64,000 nt of DNA. Origin: Cytobacillus pseudoceanisediminis (GTDB taxonomy: Bacteria > Bacillota > Bacilli > Bacillales > Cytobacillaceae). The DNA lies in assembly GCF_023516215.1 (NCBI RefSeq), contig NZ_CP097349.1, forward strand, positions 1,860,001 through 1,924,000, given 5' to 3'. Made by a program: the position numbers and the translations under genes. Below are positions 19,353 through 29,518 of the stretch, piece after piece. The notes under the pieces were generated by a model that did no database searches, was not told the DNA's origin, and saw nothing but the letters and a program-made list of their open reading frames with translations. Positions within the stretch are counted from its first letter, which is position 1; each line of letters opens with the position of its first letter.

Positions 19353-20153
19353 TCAGCCGCTGGGCTGGCATCCTTCATGCTCTGCATCAATTATCCAGGA
19401 TATGATGGTCGTACTGTCCCGGACATCCCTATCTTTTATTATCTTTAATAGCTCACGGACCCCATCCTCATTCCCGAATAAGCTAAAAAGATTAAATATT
19501 TCTCTTGGTTCAGCAAAGTTGGTGTTGGGACATTCCGTCAGCCCATCTGTTGTTAAAAAAATATGATTCCTGCCTCTTCTGAGCTCCTTTGTACCCGAGC
19601 TATAACAGGGAACCGGCAAATCAAACGTATTGACTTTGCCCACCCATTCATAAAAACTTCGGTGGTTTTGCTGATATTCGTTAAATGCAGCCAGTTCAGG
19701 GTGGAATAAATGCAGAATACAATCCCCGATCGATAGCCACCAAAGAAATGAGCCTTTTCTGATCACACATAAAAAAGCTGTTTCACCTTTAATCCTTCTG
19801 CATTCCTCCTTGAAACCCTGACTTTTAAATTGTTTAAGCAGTAATCCGCCAACTTGTTCAAACACTTCCCGGGGCGGCAGCACTAATAAAGCAATGATTT
19901 CCGTTTTCATTGATTTGACCGTTTGAATAACTAACTCAGCGCTTTCCGCAGTAGTATGGGCATCCAGTAAAATAGTAAACTCCCAATCTTCGTTATTACC
20001 TGTCCATAACAGGCAGCCGTCTTCATTTTTATTTTGCCCAGCATTCCTGTTTCCGCCGAAACGCCCTAATACCATTCTACCGATATGCTGAATGCTTATT
20101 TCATCCAGGTAAGGCTCCTCACTGCCAACCCAGGAATATTCTAATAAATTCAT
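19353..20153 (-). CDS. PP2C-type serine/threonine phosphatase domain protein
   Basis: 266 aa. PP2C-like order of motifs: QNKNEDGCLLW (metal aspartate region), LLDAHTTAESAEL (in place of the usual DGHGG), GETAFLCVIRKGSFLWWLSIGDCILHLF, HIFLTTDGLTE and a C-terminal DSTTIISWII in place of DNxT. The key Asp residues are largely kept but DGHGG is changed to DAHTT, so activity may be altered. ATG at 20153 has GGAAGGGG nine bases upstream, better than the ORF start at 20171. Target unknown; monocistronic. Confidence 0.75.
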   Translation of the reverse strand: MNLLEYSWVGSEEPYLDEISIQHIGRMVLGRFGGNRNAGQNKNEDGCLLWTGNNEDWEFTILLDAHTTAESAELVIQTVKSMKTEIIALLVLPPREVFEQVGGLLLKQFKSQGFKEECRRIKGETAFLCVIRKGSFLWWLSIGDCILHLFHPELAAFNEYQQNHRSFYEWVGKVNTFDLPVPCYSSGTKELRRGRNHIFLTTDGLTECPNTNFAEPREIFNLFSLFGNEDGVRELLKIIKDRDVRDSTTIISWIIDAEHEGCQPSG

Positions 20154-20342
20154 TGAAATGGCCCCTTCCATGTTTTAACATAATAATATTTATTAATAAG
20201 AATATGTCAACAAAAAAGAGAACCTCAATGGTCCTCTAAGCAATACTTCTTCATTTTTTCCCCTGTCACTCTTGTAATTAGAAAGAATCAGCTTCCAGCT
20301 TGTAAATCGATCAAAGGAAAATGTCTGTTTATTAACACCAAT

Positions 20343-20362
20343 AAGGGCCCTAAACAGGCCCT
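20343..20362 (-). terminator. Terminator of the oligo-1,6-glucosidase gene
   Basis: AGGGCC ... GGCCCT stem shortly after the stop. A second hairpin (AGAGGACC ... GGTTCTCT with T run on the minus strand) at 20215-20240 has no intact gene feeding it. Confidence 0.6.
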
Positions 20363-20366
20363 ATCT

Positions 20367-22052
20367 TTATTTCTTCAAACGATACACTCTAGCTTCATAA
20401 GGCTTGAGTGGCAGATTTTCAATTTCTTCATTTTCATCTGCATTCAGGTTGGAAATCAGCAGTTCCTTAGAAGAGTACCGGACATGGACTGGAAGTTTAA
20501 AGTCAGGAGTTTCTTCACTGAAGTTGCAGATCACAAGCAGCTGGTCATCTCCAAGAGTTCTTGTAAAGGCGAAGATCTGCTCATCTTCTTCCATGATTAA
20601 ATCGAATGTGCCATAAACAATCACTTCATTTTGCTTTCTAAGCTGAATGAGCTTTTTATAAAAATGGAAGATGGAATCTTCATCTTTAAACACTGCTTCA
20701 GCGTTAATTCTCTCATAATTTGGATTCACATTAATCCAAGGCGTTCCGTCGGTAAAGCCTGCATTCGGGCTGGCATCCCACTGAACAGGCGTTCTCGCAT
20801 TATCCCGGCCTCTCTCATGAATGCCTTTAAAGATTTCATCATGTGTTAGGGAATCCGGTGTAAGATCACGGTATGCATTTAACGTTTCGATATCACGGTA
20901 ATCATTGATATCAGTGAACTTTACATTTGTCATGCCGATTTCTTCGCCCTGGTAAATATAAGGCGTCCCCTGCATCATATGCAGACATGCCGCAATCATC
21001 TTACCAGAAATAACGCGGTATTCCTCTGATTCATTTCCCCATCTGGAGATGGCACGAGGCTGGTCATGGTTGCTCCAGTACAAGCTGTTCCATCCATCTT
21101 CCTCCAGACCCTTTTGCCACTTGCTGAAAATCTCTTTCAATTCAGTCAGTTTCCAAGGACGCGGATCCCATTTGCCGTATTGCCCGTCGCCAAGCCCTAC
21201 ATGTTCAAAATGGAAAACCATATTCAATTCATTTCTGTCTTTGCCTGTATAGAGCTTGCCTTCTTCTACTGTTACACCCGGCATCTCCCCAACCGTAATG
21301 GTATCATACGGGCTAAGGGCTTCTTTGTTCATTTCCTGCAGGAATTGATGAATTCTTGGTCCATTCATATAATACTTGCTGCCGTCCCCATATTTGTGTC
21401 CTTCACGAATCTCCCCCTGTGGATAGCTGGTATCTTTTGAAATGAAATTGACGACATCCATGCGGAAACCATCAATCCCTTTGTCCAGCCAGAAGCGCAT
21501 CATATCATACACTTCATTTCTTAATACAGGATTTTCCCAATTCAAGTCAGGCTGTTTCTTACTGAAAAGGTGCAGGTAATATTCACGTGTTTCTTCATCA
21601 TATTCCCATGCACTTCCGCCAAACGCAGCGCCCCAATTCGTAGGAGGTTCGCCGTTGTCTGTTTTCTTCCAAACATAATAATCTCTGTAGGGATTATCTT
21701 TGGATTTTCGTGATTCCTGGAACCACTGGTGTTCATCGCTTGAGTGGTTGACAACGAGATCCATCATGATTTTGATGCCGTGCTCATGGGCTTTGTCCAG
21801 CATACCGTCGAAGTCATTCATATTTCCGAACTCGTCCATGATATTGCGGTAATCTGAGATGTCATAGCCATTATCATCATTAGGCGATTGGTAAACGGGG
21901 GATAGCCAGATGACATCGATCCCCAGTTCGCTTAGATAAGGAATTTTTTCAGTGATTCCGTTGATATCTCCAATCCCATCCCCATTGGAGTCATTAAAGC
22001 TTCTTGGATAAATTTGATAAATGACACTTTCTTTCCACCATGTTTTGTTCAA
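20367..22052 (-). CDS. malL: Oligo-1,6-glucosidase (GH13, MalL-like)
   Basis: 561-aa cytoplasmic alpha-glucosidase of family GH13. The nucleophile is D199 (GFRMDVVN), acid/base E256 (TVGEMPG) and transition-state Asp D330 (SNHDQPR), positions nearly identical to Bacillus oligo-1,6-glucosidase. Valine directly after the nucleophile is the residue associated with alpha-1,6 specificity in that family. Ca-site-like DSNGDGIGDING is at residues 21-32. It would hydrolyse isomaltose-type oligosaccharides. It lies downstream of a decayed ABC permease and a LacI gene, so it is the surviving enzyme of an alpha-glucoside operon. Confidence 0.92.
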   Translation of the reverse strand: MNKTWWKESVIYQIYPRSFNDSNGDGIGDINGITEKIPYLSELGIDVIWLSPVYQSPNDDNGYDISDYRNIMDEFGNMNDFDGMLDKAHEHGIKIMMDLVVNHSSDEHQWFQESRKSKDNPYRDYYVWKKTDNGEPPTNWGAAFGGSAWEYDEETREYYLHLFSKKQPDLNWENPVLRNEVYDMMRFWLDKGIDGFRMDVVNFISKDTSYPQGEIREGHKYGDGSKYYMNGPRIHQFLQEMNKEALSPYDTITVGEMPGVTVEEGKLYTGKDRNELNMVFHFEHVGLGDGQYGKWDPRPWKLTELKEIFSKWQKGLEEDGWNSLYWSNHDQPRAISRWGNESEEYRVISGKMIAACLHMMQGTPYIYQGEEIGMTNVKFTDINDYRDIETLNAYRDLTPDSLTHDEIFKGIHERGRDNARTPVQWDASPNAGFTDGTPWINVNPNYERINAEAVFKDEDSIFHFYKKLIQLRKQNEVIVYGTFDLIMEEDEQIFAFTRTLGDDQLLVICNFSEETPDFKLPVHVRYSSKELLISNLNADENEEIENLPLKPYEARVYRLKK

Positions 22053-22127
22053 TTTATTACAACTCCGATCTAAGAATAATATTTATTTTATAAAACCTTT
22101 CATTACATCGCTTATAATCCATTTCTA

Positions 22128-22476
22128 GGCAAAGGTATACATAATAATCATAGTGCAAGTGCCATTAAGCAGGACGCAGATGAAAGATCTGTGCTGAAAT
22201 GGGCCTTGGAAAATATACAGGAGTAGCGGCAGTGTGGCCATTTTCCGGTCGCTGATCAAAACGAGGTGCAGCATGTAGTCATTCCATGCACCAAGACTTG
22301 TGATGATTGCCACCGTTGCATTCAGGAATAGCACGAATATAGCCAATATAGATAAAAATAATATCGGAAAGATTGAAAGCGATATACAAAATGATCAATC
22401 CAAGCAGCTCATCCATACCCCAGGCACTCGTTTGCATGACAAGCTGCTGAATGAAGATCGGGAAAGGAATGGACAT
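22128..22476 (-). pseudogene. Remnant of a MalG-type sugar ABC permease
   Basis: Two fragments in different frames: MSIPFPIFIQQLVMQTS ... LIILYIAFNLSDIIFIYIGY, then LFLNATVAIITSLGAWNDYM ... LISDRKMATLPLLLYIFQG. These match the middle and the EAA-loop-to-C-terminal part of binding-protein-dependent permeases. The conserved EAA loop between them is missing or scrambled and the tail is degenerate. It sits between the LacI operator and malL, so an uptake system was lost here. Confidence 0.75.
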
Positions 22477-22510
22477 TGAATTTAAATTTGTTATTTGTTA
22501 TTTAGCTCTC

Positions 22511-22534
22511 AATTACGTAAACGTTTACGTAATT
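22511..22534. promoter_or_regulatory. LacI-family operator, perfect 24-bp palindrome
   Basis: Each half reads AATTACGTAAAC, centred on CG-type GTAAACGTTTAC as bound by LacI/GalR proteins. It is just downstream of the LacI gene and upstream of the permease remnant and malL, so it should control that operon. Confidence 0.8.
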
Positions 22535-22552
22535 AAGCCGAGAAAAAGAGAG

Positions 22553-23563
22553 TTATTTTTTCCTCTCTTTCACACTCATTCTTTCAATGATTCTATGCGG
22601 CATAATCCGGCTTTCCGGAATTTCGCCAGTTTCCATTATGGTAAAGAGCATTTCTGCGGCAGCCTCACCCATTTTTGCGAGAGGCTGTCCCACTGTTGTC
22701 AGCGGCGGAATGGACATCTCAGCAAGGTTTAAATTATCGTACCCCATAACAGATATCTCATCCGGGACCTTAATTCCTAATTGATAAGCTGCTGATAAGG
22801 CCCCGATAGCCATTTCATCACTTGCTGCAAATATCGCTGTAACATCCGGGAACTGCCCGATTAGCTTTTTCAAGCCCTCGATCCCATCAGGAAATGCAAA
22901 TCCCCTGCTGAACACAACATTTTCGGAACCCAGCGATATGCCATGATCTGAAAGAGCTTTCTTAAAGCCTTCAATCCTCGGAATCCCCGCGATGATATCA
23001 TCCTTTTTTCCGCTTATCATTCCAATTTTGGTATGCCCCTTGCCGATTAAATACTTGGCTGCAGCATATGCTGCATGAAAATCGTTGACCTTTACAAAAG
23101 GCACAGGGTACGCATAGGACTCGGTTGAAAGCAAAATAATCGGCATCTTGGTTTTAGCTACAAATTGATAATACTCTTCTTTTAATATTTCACTTGCAAA
23201 AATTATCCCGTCTACCCTTTTTTCGATAAGCAGCTGGAGATATTTCATCGTTTTTTCGCCATTTGATTCTGTATGGCAGACGATCACACTGGAACCATTG
23301 TCATTTGCAGCCTTTTCAATGCCATCCAGCAGATCGGTAACCAGAGAACTGGAAAGCTTCGGGAAAAGCACCCCAATCGTATGTGTTCTTTTGTTAATTA
23401 ATCCTCTTGCCACTGCGTTTGGCTGGTATCCCAGCTCTTCAATCACTTTAAGAACCTTGAATTTTGTTTTTTCCGAATAGCCTCCCTGGTCATTCAAAAT
23501 CCTGGAAACGGTTGCAATGGAGACATTTGCTTTTTTGGCAACATCTTTGATGGTATTAGTCAT
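22553..23563 (-). CDS. LacI-family transcriptional repressor
   Basis: 336 aa. The N-terminal LacI headpiece is TIKDVAKKANVSIATVSRIL (residues 3-22) with hinge helix near residue 50 (NAVARGLINKRTHT), then a periplasmic-binding-like effector domain (IGVLFPKLSSSLVTDLLDGIE, FAASDEMAIGALSAA, SVMGYDNLNLAEM). ATG at 23563 is preceded by AGGTGGGAT. Palindromes at 22511-22534 and 23598-23618 flank the gene, suggesting control of malL and of itself. The inducer is probably an alpha-glucoside. Confidence 0.9.
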   Translation of the reverse strand: MTNTIKDVAKKANVSIATVSRILNDQGGYSEKTKFKVLKVIEELGYQPNAVARGLINKRTHTIGVLFPKLSSSLVTDLLDGIEKAANDNGSSVIVCHTESNGEKTMKYLQLLIEKRVDGIIFASEILKEEYYQFVAKTKMPIILLSTESYAYPVPFVKVNDFHAAYAAAKYLIGKGHTKIGMISGKKDDIIAGIPRIEGFKKALSDHGISLGSENVVFSRGFAFPDGIEGLKKLIGQFPDVTAIFAASDEMAIGALSAAYQLGIKVPDEISVMGYDNLNLAEMSIPPLTTVGQPLAKMGEAAAEMLFTIMETGEIPESRIMPHRIIERMSVKERKK

Positions 23564-23597
23564 ATCCCACCTGCTTAAAATTGATGTATTATTTTTG

Positions 23598-23618
23598 GTG
23601 CGAAAACGTTTACGTTGT
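23598..23618. promoter_or_regulatory. Second LacI-family operator, promoter of the repressor gene
   Basis: CGAAAACGTTTACG is an imperfect palindrome around ACGT sharing the AACGTTTACG core with the site at 22511. It lies 35-55 bases upstream of the repressor start, so autoregulation is likely. Confidence 0.65.
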
Positions 23619-23783
23619 AACATTATCATCCCTTGTATGCATTTTCAATATATTTTTTATGATTTTTTGAAATTAGTATATCCATGAATTAATTAAAAAG
23701 GAGCCTAAAGGGGCCCCTTTCAAGAGTATATTCTGCGCTCTAGAAGCTTATTTATTTTTACAAATTAGTCCTTAAATGACTTC

Positions 23784-24584
23784 TTAATTATAAAAACGGG
23801 CTAATTCAATAACCGCACTCCCGATCCTCTCGGCTTCCGGAAAAATGACTCTTTCAATTCCTTCTTCATGTAAAGCTTGTGCAGTTACTTTTCCAACTGA
23901 TAAAGCCACAACCTGTTCTGATAGACAACTTTTCAATTGCGTATCTGCCTTCTTTTTCCGGGCGAAGGTGAATAAATTCCTTACTTGAGGTGTGCTGGTG
24001 AAAAATACTGAATCAAGCTTTCCGTCAAGGAGCTCGGACAGCAGCTGATTCATTACATTTTCATCAGGAGGAATATGGGTATATGGCAGTATTTCTTCAT
24101 AGTCCGCATGGTTATCTTCCAGCCACTGTTTAAGGCGTGGTGCCGGGTCCCCGTGAAGCTGCAGGGCTACTTTCCGGCCTGTTAGGGAATGAGCTGAGAA
24201 CTCTCGGATTAAGCCTGCCGTACTTCCGTCATCATCCCGCACTGAAGGTGTGATATCAAGTTTTTTCAGAGTATTAACGGTTTTATAACCCCTTGCTGCA
24301 ATATTTGCTTTTTGCAGGCTGTTGATTAGGGCGTCACCCTCATTCATATCAAGAGCCGTTTGATATATGGTTTCGACCCCGATTCCGGTAGTAAAAATAA
24401 TCCATTCAAAGCTTTCCTTTATTAGCAGTCTTACATGATCCTGGAGTTTATCGTCTTTGAGCAGTGTTGTCCCCTGGGCTGGCCTGCTGAAGGCAATCCC
24501 TCCCTGATTCTCCACCAATTTGCCAATTTCTTCTATTTTCCGAGAACCTAAAAGTGCAATCCTTTTGCCAGCAAGCTTCCTCAT
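23784..24584 (-). CDS. Uroporphyrinogen-III synthase (HemD family)
   Basis: 266-aa two-domain HemD-like protein that closes hydroxymethylbilane to uroporphyrinogen III. Features are IALLGSRKIEEIGKLVENQGG at the start, IIFTTGIGVETIY near residue 65, LQLHGDPAPRLKQWLE near 140, DSVFFTSTPQVRNLFTFA near 190 and VALSVGKVTAQALHEEGI near 225. GGGGG precedes the ATG. It stands alone, not in a hem operon, so it may be the extra copy found in many Bacillaceae for siroheme supply. Catalytic capability is inferred from the family. Confidence 0.85.
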   Translation of the reverse strand: MRKLAGKRIALLGSRKIEEIGKLVENQGGIAFSRPAQGTTLLKDDKLQDHVRLLIKESFEWIIFTTGIGVETIYQTALDMNEGDALINSLQKANIAARGYKTVNTLKKLDITPSVRDDDGSTAGLIREFSAHSLTGRKVALQLHGDPAPRLKQWLEDNHADYEEILPYTHIPPDENVMNQLLSELLDGKLDSVFFTSTPQVRNLFTFARKKKADTQLKSCLSEQVVALSVGKVTAQALHEEGIERVIFPEAERIGSAVIELARFYN

Positions 24585-24808
24585 CTTAATCCCCCTAGAA
24601 ATGTATCTTTTTATTTTTAATTATAAAGGTTGAATGGTTATTTATCACATAATATTAGGCTTGAACCAGATTTAGCTAATGCATAATGGTATTCCACACT
24701 GAATCAAAGTAAACACCCTTACTTTTGTTTATTTGATTTTACCTGCTTTATAAAAGTATTTAGTTTGGTATGTGACTTATTTATTTTCGAATAGAGGAGT
24801 TATCCAGC

Positions 24809-24847
24809 AAAAAAACTGCCCGCAGGATTTCCCGCAGACAGTTTTTG
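24809..24847 (-). terminator. Terminator of the LTA synthase gene
   Basis: AAACTGTCTGCGGG ... CCTGCGGGCAGTTTTTTT on the minus strand immediately after the stop. Confidence 0.85.
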
Positions 24848-24849
24848 AA

Positions 24850-26853
24850 TTATTTATCAGCTGGCTCTTCTTCAGCCATTTCTTCAGTTACTTCGTTCTT
24901 CTTGTTGACCCCATTGCTTTCTGCTTTGTAATCGTACTTTGAACGATCAACCGGTTCGAAGTTTTCCGGTGTGTAGAAGCGGAGAAGATCTCCGTTTACG
25001 ACTTTATCAGATAGCGCCAATTTCTGCTCGGCACTTTCCTGAAGTTTTTTCGCTTCTTCAAAACGGCTTTCATCCAGCAGTTCACCAGTTGTTGAGTCAT
25101 AGAACTTTCCGTCAACAGATGAAATGGTTGGACTCATGAAATCTCCGTTACGGAAAGGAACAAGATCATCATGCTGTTCTGATAATAAGTCTGTACCGAA
25201 TTGCAGATACTGTTTAGTATCAATGCCAAGCAAGTGCATCAATGTTGGCATCAGGTCGATCTGACCGCCAAATTCATGGTTTACCCCGCCTTCCATGCCA
25301 GGTACGCGGATGAATAGAGGCACACGCTGTAGACCGGCACTATCGAACGCTGAAATTTCCTTGCCTAGCACTTGTTCCATTGCTTTATTATGGTTCTTGG
25401 AAATACCATAATGGTCACCATACATGACAATCACTGAGTTCTCATACAGGCCGGAAGCTTTAAGCTGCTCAAAGAACTGTTTAAGTGCTTCATCAGCATA
25501 GCGGGCTGTCTGGAAGTAATTATCCACTGATTTGTCACCAGTAGTATGAGGCTCAATTGTCGCCAGTTCCTGATCCATATGATAAGGATAGTGATGGGAC
25601 ACAGTAATGAATTTAGAATAGAACGGCTGTTTAAGTGACTTAAGATACGGCATGGATTGTTCAAAGAACGGCTTATCCATTAGACCATAGTCAGCCATGT
25701 TTTCTGGTTTTAAATCATAATATCCTGCATCGAAAAAGTTGTCATAGCCAAAGGATTTGTAAATTTCGTTACGGTTCCAGAAACTTCCCGAGTTACCGTG
25801 AAAAACTGCAGAAGTATAGCCTTTATCCTTCAGAATTGCTGGTGCTGCATTGTAGGTATTCATGCCCTTTGTTGTAAAGGCAGAACCCTGCGGCAATCCA
25901 TATAGGGAGTTTTCAAGGATAAACTCAGCATCAGCTGTTTTCCCTTGTGCAGTCTGATGGAAGAAGTTATCAAAATACGTTGTATTTTCTTCTTCAATCA
26001 GTGAGTTCAAAAATGGTGTTACTTCTTCACCGTGCAGTTCATAGTTCATCAAGAATGTCTGAATGGATTCAAGGTGAAGGTAGATCACATTCATGCCTTC
26101 CGCTTTTCCGAAGTACTTCGGGTTCGGTTCAGCATAATTCGATTTTGTAAAGTTGATGACTTCGGTTGTATCACTGCTATCCGCCATAACTCTTTGCGCG
26201 GATGCCTTCGTGCTTTGTACTGCATCATAAATCGTATAATTGTACATGCCTAAATACTTAACAATGTAATTGCGGTCAAAACCTCTTGTCAAAAGTTCAG
26301 GGCGGTCTGTTTCAGCCAATCCCAGGTTTGCAAATGAAATGGCCAGAGAAGCATAAATTAATGCTGCTGATCTGCGGCGCGTCAAATCCTTTGTTTCCAC
26401 TTTTACAACTTTAAATACAAGCAAGCCGGCAAGCACGATGAAATCAAGGAAGAAAAAGATATCAGTCGGCTGTAATAATGAGCTGATGCTTCCGCTGACG
26501 TCACCAAAGTTCTGTGTCTGCGTCAAAGTCGGCAATGTAATAAAATCATTAAAGAAACGATAGTACACTGCGTTCGCAAACAGCAGGAACGATAGCAAGA
26601 AATACATTACCATCAAGGCGATATATTTTCTTCTGCCTTTGAAAAAGAATGCAATTCCTAAAAACAGCAATGAAGACCCCAGCGGGTTGATGAATAAAAG
26701 GAAATGCTGCAAGGCACTTTCAATGCCTAAGTTAAATTGTGTCATTTGAGTAATATACGTTTTCATCCAGAGCAGAAATACTGCTAAAAAGAAAAAGCCA
26801 ATATATTTATTTAATATATCCTGACTTTTATGAAGTAAAGTATTCAAAATCAT
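24850..26853 (-). CDS. Lipoteichoic acid synthase family protein (LtaS/YfnI/YqgS type)
   Basis: 667-aa membrane phosphoglycerol transferase that polymerises glycerol phosphate from phosphatidylglycerol onto a glycolipid. Five membrane helices lie in residues 17-170, then an extracellular sulfatase-fold domain. The catalytic threonine is T306 in QGKTADAEF, with metal-site elements HLES (260-263), MYGDHYGISKNHN and SHHYPYH. The C-terminus is lysine/glutamate-rich and disordered. ATG at 26853 follows AAGGCAGG; the ORF start at 26871 is a GTG inside the leader. Which LtaS paralogue it is cannot be decided here. Confidence 0.92.
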   Translation of the reverse strand: MILNTLLHKSQDILNKYIGFFFLAVFLLWMKTYITQMTQFNLGIESALQHFLLFINPLGSSLLFLGIAFFFKGRRKYIALMVMYFLLSFLLFANAVYYRFFNDFITLPTLTQTQNFGDVSGSISSLLQPTDIFFFLDFIVLAGLLVFKVVKVETKDLTRRRSAALIYASLAISFANLGLAETDRPELLTRGFDRNYIVKYLGMYNYTIYDAVQSTKASAQRVMADSSDTTEVINFTKSNYAEPNPKYFGKAEGMNVIYLHLESIQTFLMNYELHGEEVTPFLNSLIEEENTTYFDNFFHQTAQGKTADAEFILENSLYGLPQGSAFTTKGMNTYNAAPAILKDKGYTSAVFHGNSGSFWNRNEIYKSFGYDNFFDAGYYDLKPENMADYGLMDKPFFEQSMPYLKSLKQPFYSKFITVSHHYPYHMDQELATIEPHTTGDKSVDNYFQTARYADEALKQFFEQLKASGLYENSVIVMYGDHYGISKNHNKAMEQVLGKEISAFDSAGLQRVPLFIRVPGMEGGVNHEFGGQIDLMPTLMHLLGIDTKQYLQFGTDLLSEQHDDLVPFRNGDFMSPTISSVDGKFYDSTTGELLDESRFEEAKKLQESAEQKLALSDKVVNGDLLRFYTPENFEPVDRSKYDYKAESNGVNKKNEVTEEMAEEEPADK

Positions 26854-27267
26854 ACACCTGCCTTCTAGCACTTTATTCTAACATACTTTGCTAGTAATTT
26901 AAAAATCTTATGTTGGCAATCAGCCCAATAATTATTAGTTTACCTGATAAATATTAAGAATCTATGAACATCCAAAAAGCACTGCACAAGAATATAACTA
27001 TACTCGCATTTAATAAAATGTCAAGCATGTCCAGATTAAATGCTCTTTTTATGACTATTAAACAGAGTAAGTGCAGTTCACAGCCTAAGCTGGGTGTTGC
27101 CCATTAATAAATGCTGCACGTCTATATAGACGAATGAAATGCCATTTGGTTTCACTTTTTATGTAAAAACTTATAAATCTTTAATTTTTCAAGGAAGGAG
27201 AAAAATCAGACAACAGCCAATATATATGAAGAATGTAAACGAATTATACATAAAGGTGGAAATTCCT
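26854..27267. other. Intergenic stretch with a 14-bp palindrome
   Basis: The only structure I see is CGTCTATATAGACG at 27119-27132, a perfect palindrome about 135 bases upstream of the serine hydrolase start and a possible operator. The frame at 27139-27369 is the serine hydrolase start region read without its frameshift correction. Confidence 0.4.
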
Positions 27268-28559
27268 ATGGACCAAAAACAGCAAATAACGAGTATATGG
27301 ACATTCTTGCTGAGGGCAATTATTTTAATGGATGTGTTCTTGCCTCCCATAAAGGCAAAGTCATCCTGAATGAAGGATATGGACTATCAAGCTATCAATA
27401 TGCCATTGAAAACACTCCTATTACCAAATTCCGCATTGGGTCTTTGACAAAGTCATTTACGGCAGCAGCTACTCTTCTGCTTCACCAGCAAAAGAAGCTG
27501 AATCTGTTTGATATGATTCATACTTATATTAATGATTTTCCTGCTGAAAAAGGTGTGACCATTCATCACTTATTAAGTCATTCATCAGGCGTAGCCGATT
27601 TTACCTTTTCTCCTGAATACTGGGAAAAATTCATGCGTCTGCCCTCCAGTCTGGAAAAATCCATCAATTGGATTAAGAGGAAGCCTCTGCAATTTCAGCC
27701 CGGTAAGGACATGCAATACAGCAATGCAGGATATTTACTGCTAACTGCTTTAATTGAAAAAGTTTCAGATTTACCCTATGAACAATTCCTCCTGGAGAAT
27801 ATTTTTAAACCTCTTCAATTAAAAAATACAGGAATTGATAATGGCCGTAAGATTGTAACGGACTTGGCTTCCGGTCATTCGGTCTGGGAAGAGGCCATTC
27901 ACCCAGAGTATGTCGCTATGAGCATCCCTCAGGGAGCATATGGAATGTACAGCACTGCAGAGGATTTATTTAAATGTACAGAAGCTTTGCAGAATGGTTT
28001 GCTGCTAAACAAATGTATGACATCAAAAATGTTCACTGCCAACCCTGGGGGCTATGGGTATGGCTGGTTTATTAACGGCGAACAAGGGACAGCGAGACAC
28101 TCTGGGGATATTAATGGCTTTACAAATGAACTGTTAATGAACTTTAAAGAAGATCTGACTATCGTCATCTTGAGTAATATGAATATCACTCCAGCAGACA
28201 AAATCTGTGAGGATCTATACCGCATCACTTTAAAAGAAAAGGTGCGAATGCCTCAAAGGTTAGCATACTCAAACGATCCCGTTCCCTGGAGAATGCTGAC
28301 AGGAGAATACCGGGCGCATGAATTATATGCTGCGGTCCATTGGGGGGAAAATAAACTATTTGTGACTATGCCAAAGAAATATGGGGCGTTATATAAATAT
28401 GAAGTAAAACCCATTACCATTGCAGATGACAAAGTATTTTTCAAATCGAATTTTATAAATGAAGATTTTATTTTCGATTTGAAAGGTCAATGCCTCGAGA
28501 TTGTGGATGTATATGAGCAAAAGCAGACACTGAAAAAACAAACCGCACTTATTAGCTAA
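27268..28559 (+). CDS. Serine hydrolase, class C beta-lactamase-like, N-terminal frameshift
   Basis: About 430 aa, penicillin-binding-protein/class C beta-lactamase fold without a signal peptide. The nucleophile motif SLTK lies in FRIGSLTKSFTAAATLLL, the YxN motif is YSNAGY and the HSG triad element is ARHSGDINGF. A C-terminal lipocalin-like domain follows (from WRMLTGEYRAHELY). ATG at 27268 has AAGGTGGA seven bases upstream and encodes MDQKQQIT; one base is missing near 27289-27291 before EYMDILAEGNYF. The absence of a secretion signal argues for an intracellular esterase or peptidase. Confidence 0.82.
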
Positions 28560-28570
28560 GTGCGGTTTTA
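28540..28570 (+). terminator. Terminator of the serine hydrolase gene
   Basis: AAACCGCACTTA ... TAAGTGCGGTTTT stem overlapping the stop codon. Confidence 0.85.
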
Positions 28571-28595
28571 GTTTACCATAATATTATTATGTTTT

Positions 28596-29269
28596 TTACC
28601 ATACTGATTTAAATTCTCCGGATTTTCCTGTGTCACTTGCTGTAAGTATCTCAATATTTTCGGTTACCTTTGTTGTATAAGTAAAATCCCCATAACAGTA
28701 TGGATAGCGGAAATTATTCTTGTCGCCTCCGCAATTATAAATTTCCGGATTTTTTCGGCCTGTTTGAGTGAGAATTCTTTCGCGATTTCTTCACTGTGTT
28801 TTCCGCCCTGATCTGCAACAAAGTCAATATATCCGATTCCCATATTGTAGGCCTGGATAACGGCAGGGAAGTCTACATTTTTCTGACTGCCATAATTTAG
28901 TGCTTTCTGAAAGTGTTTAACACCCTGCTTAATGCTTTGTTCCGGATCCTGAATGGAATTCGGGGGCAATCCAGCTGATTCCGAAGCCTGCATCGGGTCC
29001 CCGCCCTTCCCTTTGCTTTCCTGCTGCATGATCGCGGCTAATACGAGAGTATATTCTTCAAGGTTAACTTCCTTCAATTCCTTCTGAAGGATCGGCGTAT
29101 AATTCTGAACATCCCTTGACACCGTATTAGGCAGTAAGGATACCGCTGTTTCCTTAATATTAAGCTGCTTGAATTGATCAAATAAGACAAAAATCAGAAC
29201 CAAAAAAAATAACAGGAATGCTACATTTGATCTGCGTTTTGTACGCTTTTTGCTTTTTTTGCGTTTCAT
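28596..29269 (-). CDS. Lysozyme-like cell wall hydrolase (YocA/CwlT-type), frameshifted
   Basis: About 224 aa: a basic N-terminus (MKRKKSKKRTKRR), one membrane anchor (residues 16-34) and an extracellular lysozyme-like domain. The catalytic glutamate is probably in LVLAAIMQQESKG, followed by DPMQASES and AVIQAYNMGIGYIDFV. The frame breaks at the T6 run 28750-28755 (A6 on the coding strand); a seventh A continues as KNPEIYNCGGDKNNFRYPYC ... and ends at 28596. It resembles B. subtilis YocA and the lysozyme half of CwlT. Likely cleaves peptidoglycan glycan strands. Confidence 0.82.
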
Positions 29270-29518
29270 TGCTGCTCTCCCGGTTTCTCTATTATTTCAG
29301 ATTATCATTATAGCAGAAAATACTGATATTTTAATAGGAATAGCTCCTTTAGAGAAGACCGGAAGAAGGTTTTTCGGAAAGTTCGGTTTTTATCATTGGT
29401 TTTTATCTGCCTGAATTTTGGTTTAACCCAGCATTTAAATTATATCGGTCAGTTTGCTTACACCGGCTTTCTGCTATACATACCAAATGAAGTAACTGAG
29501 CCTTCCTGTCTCCGCTGA

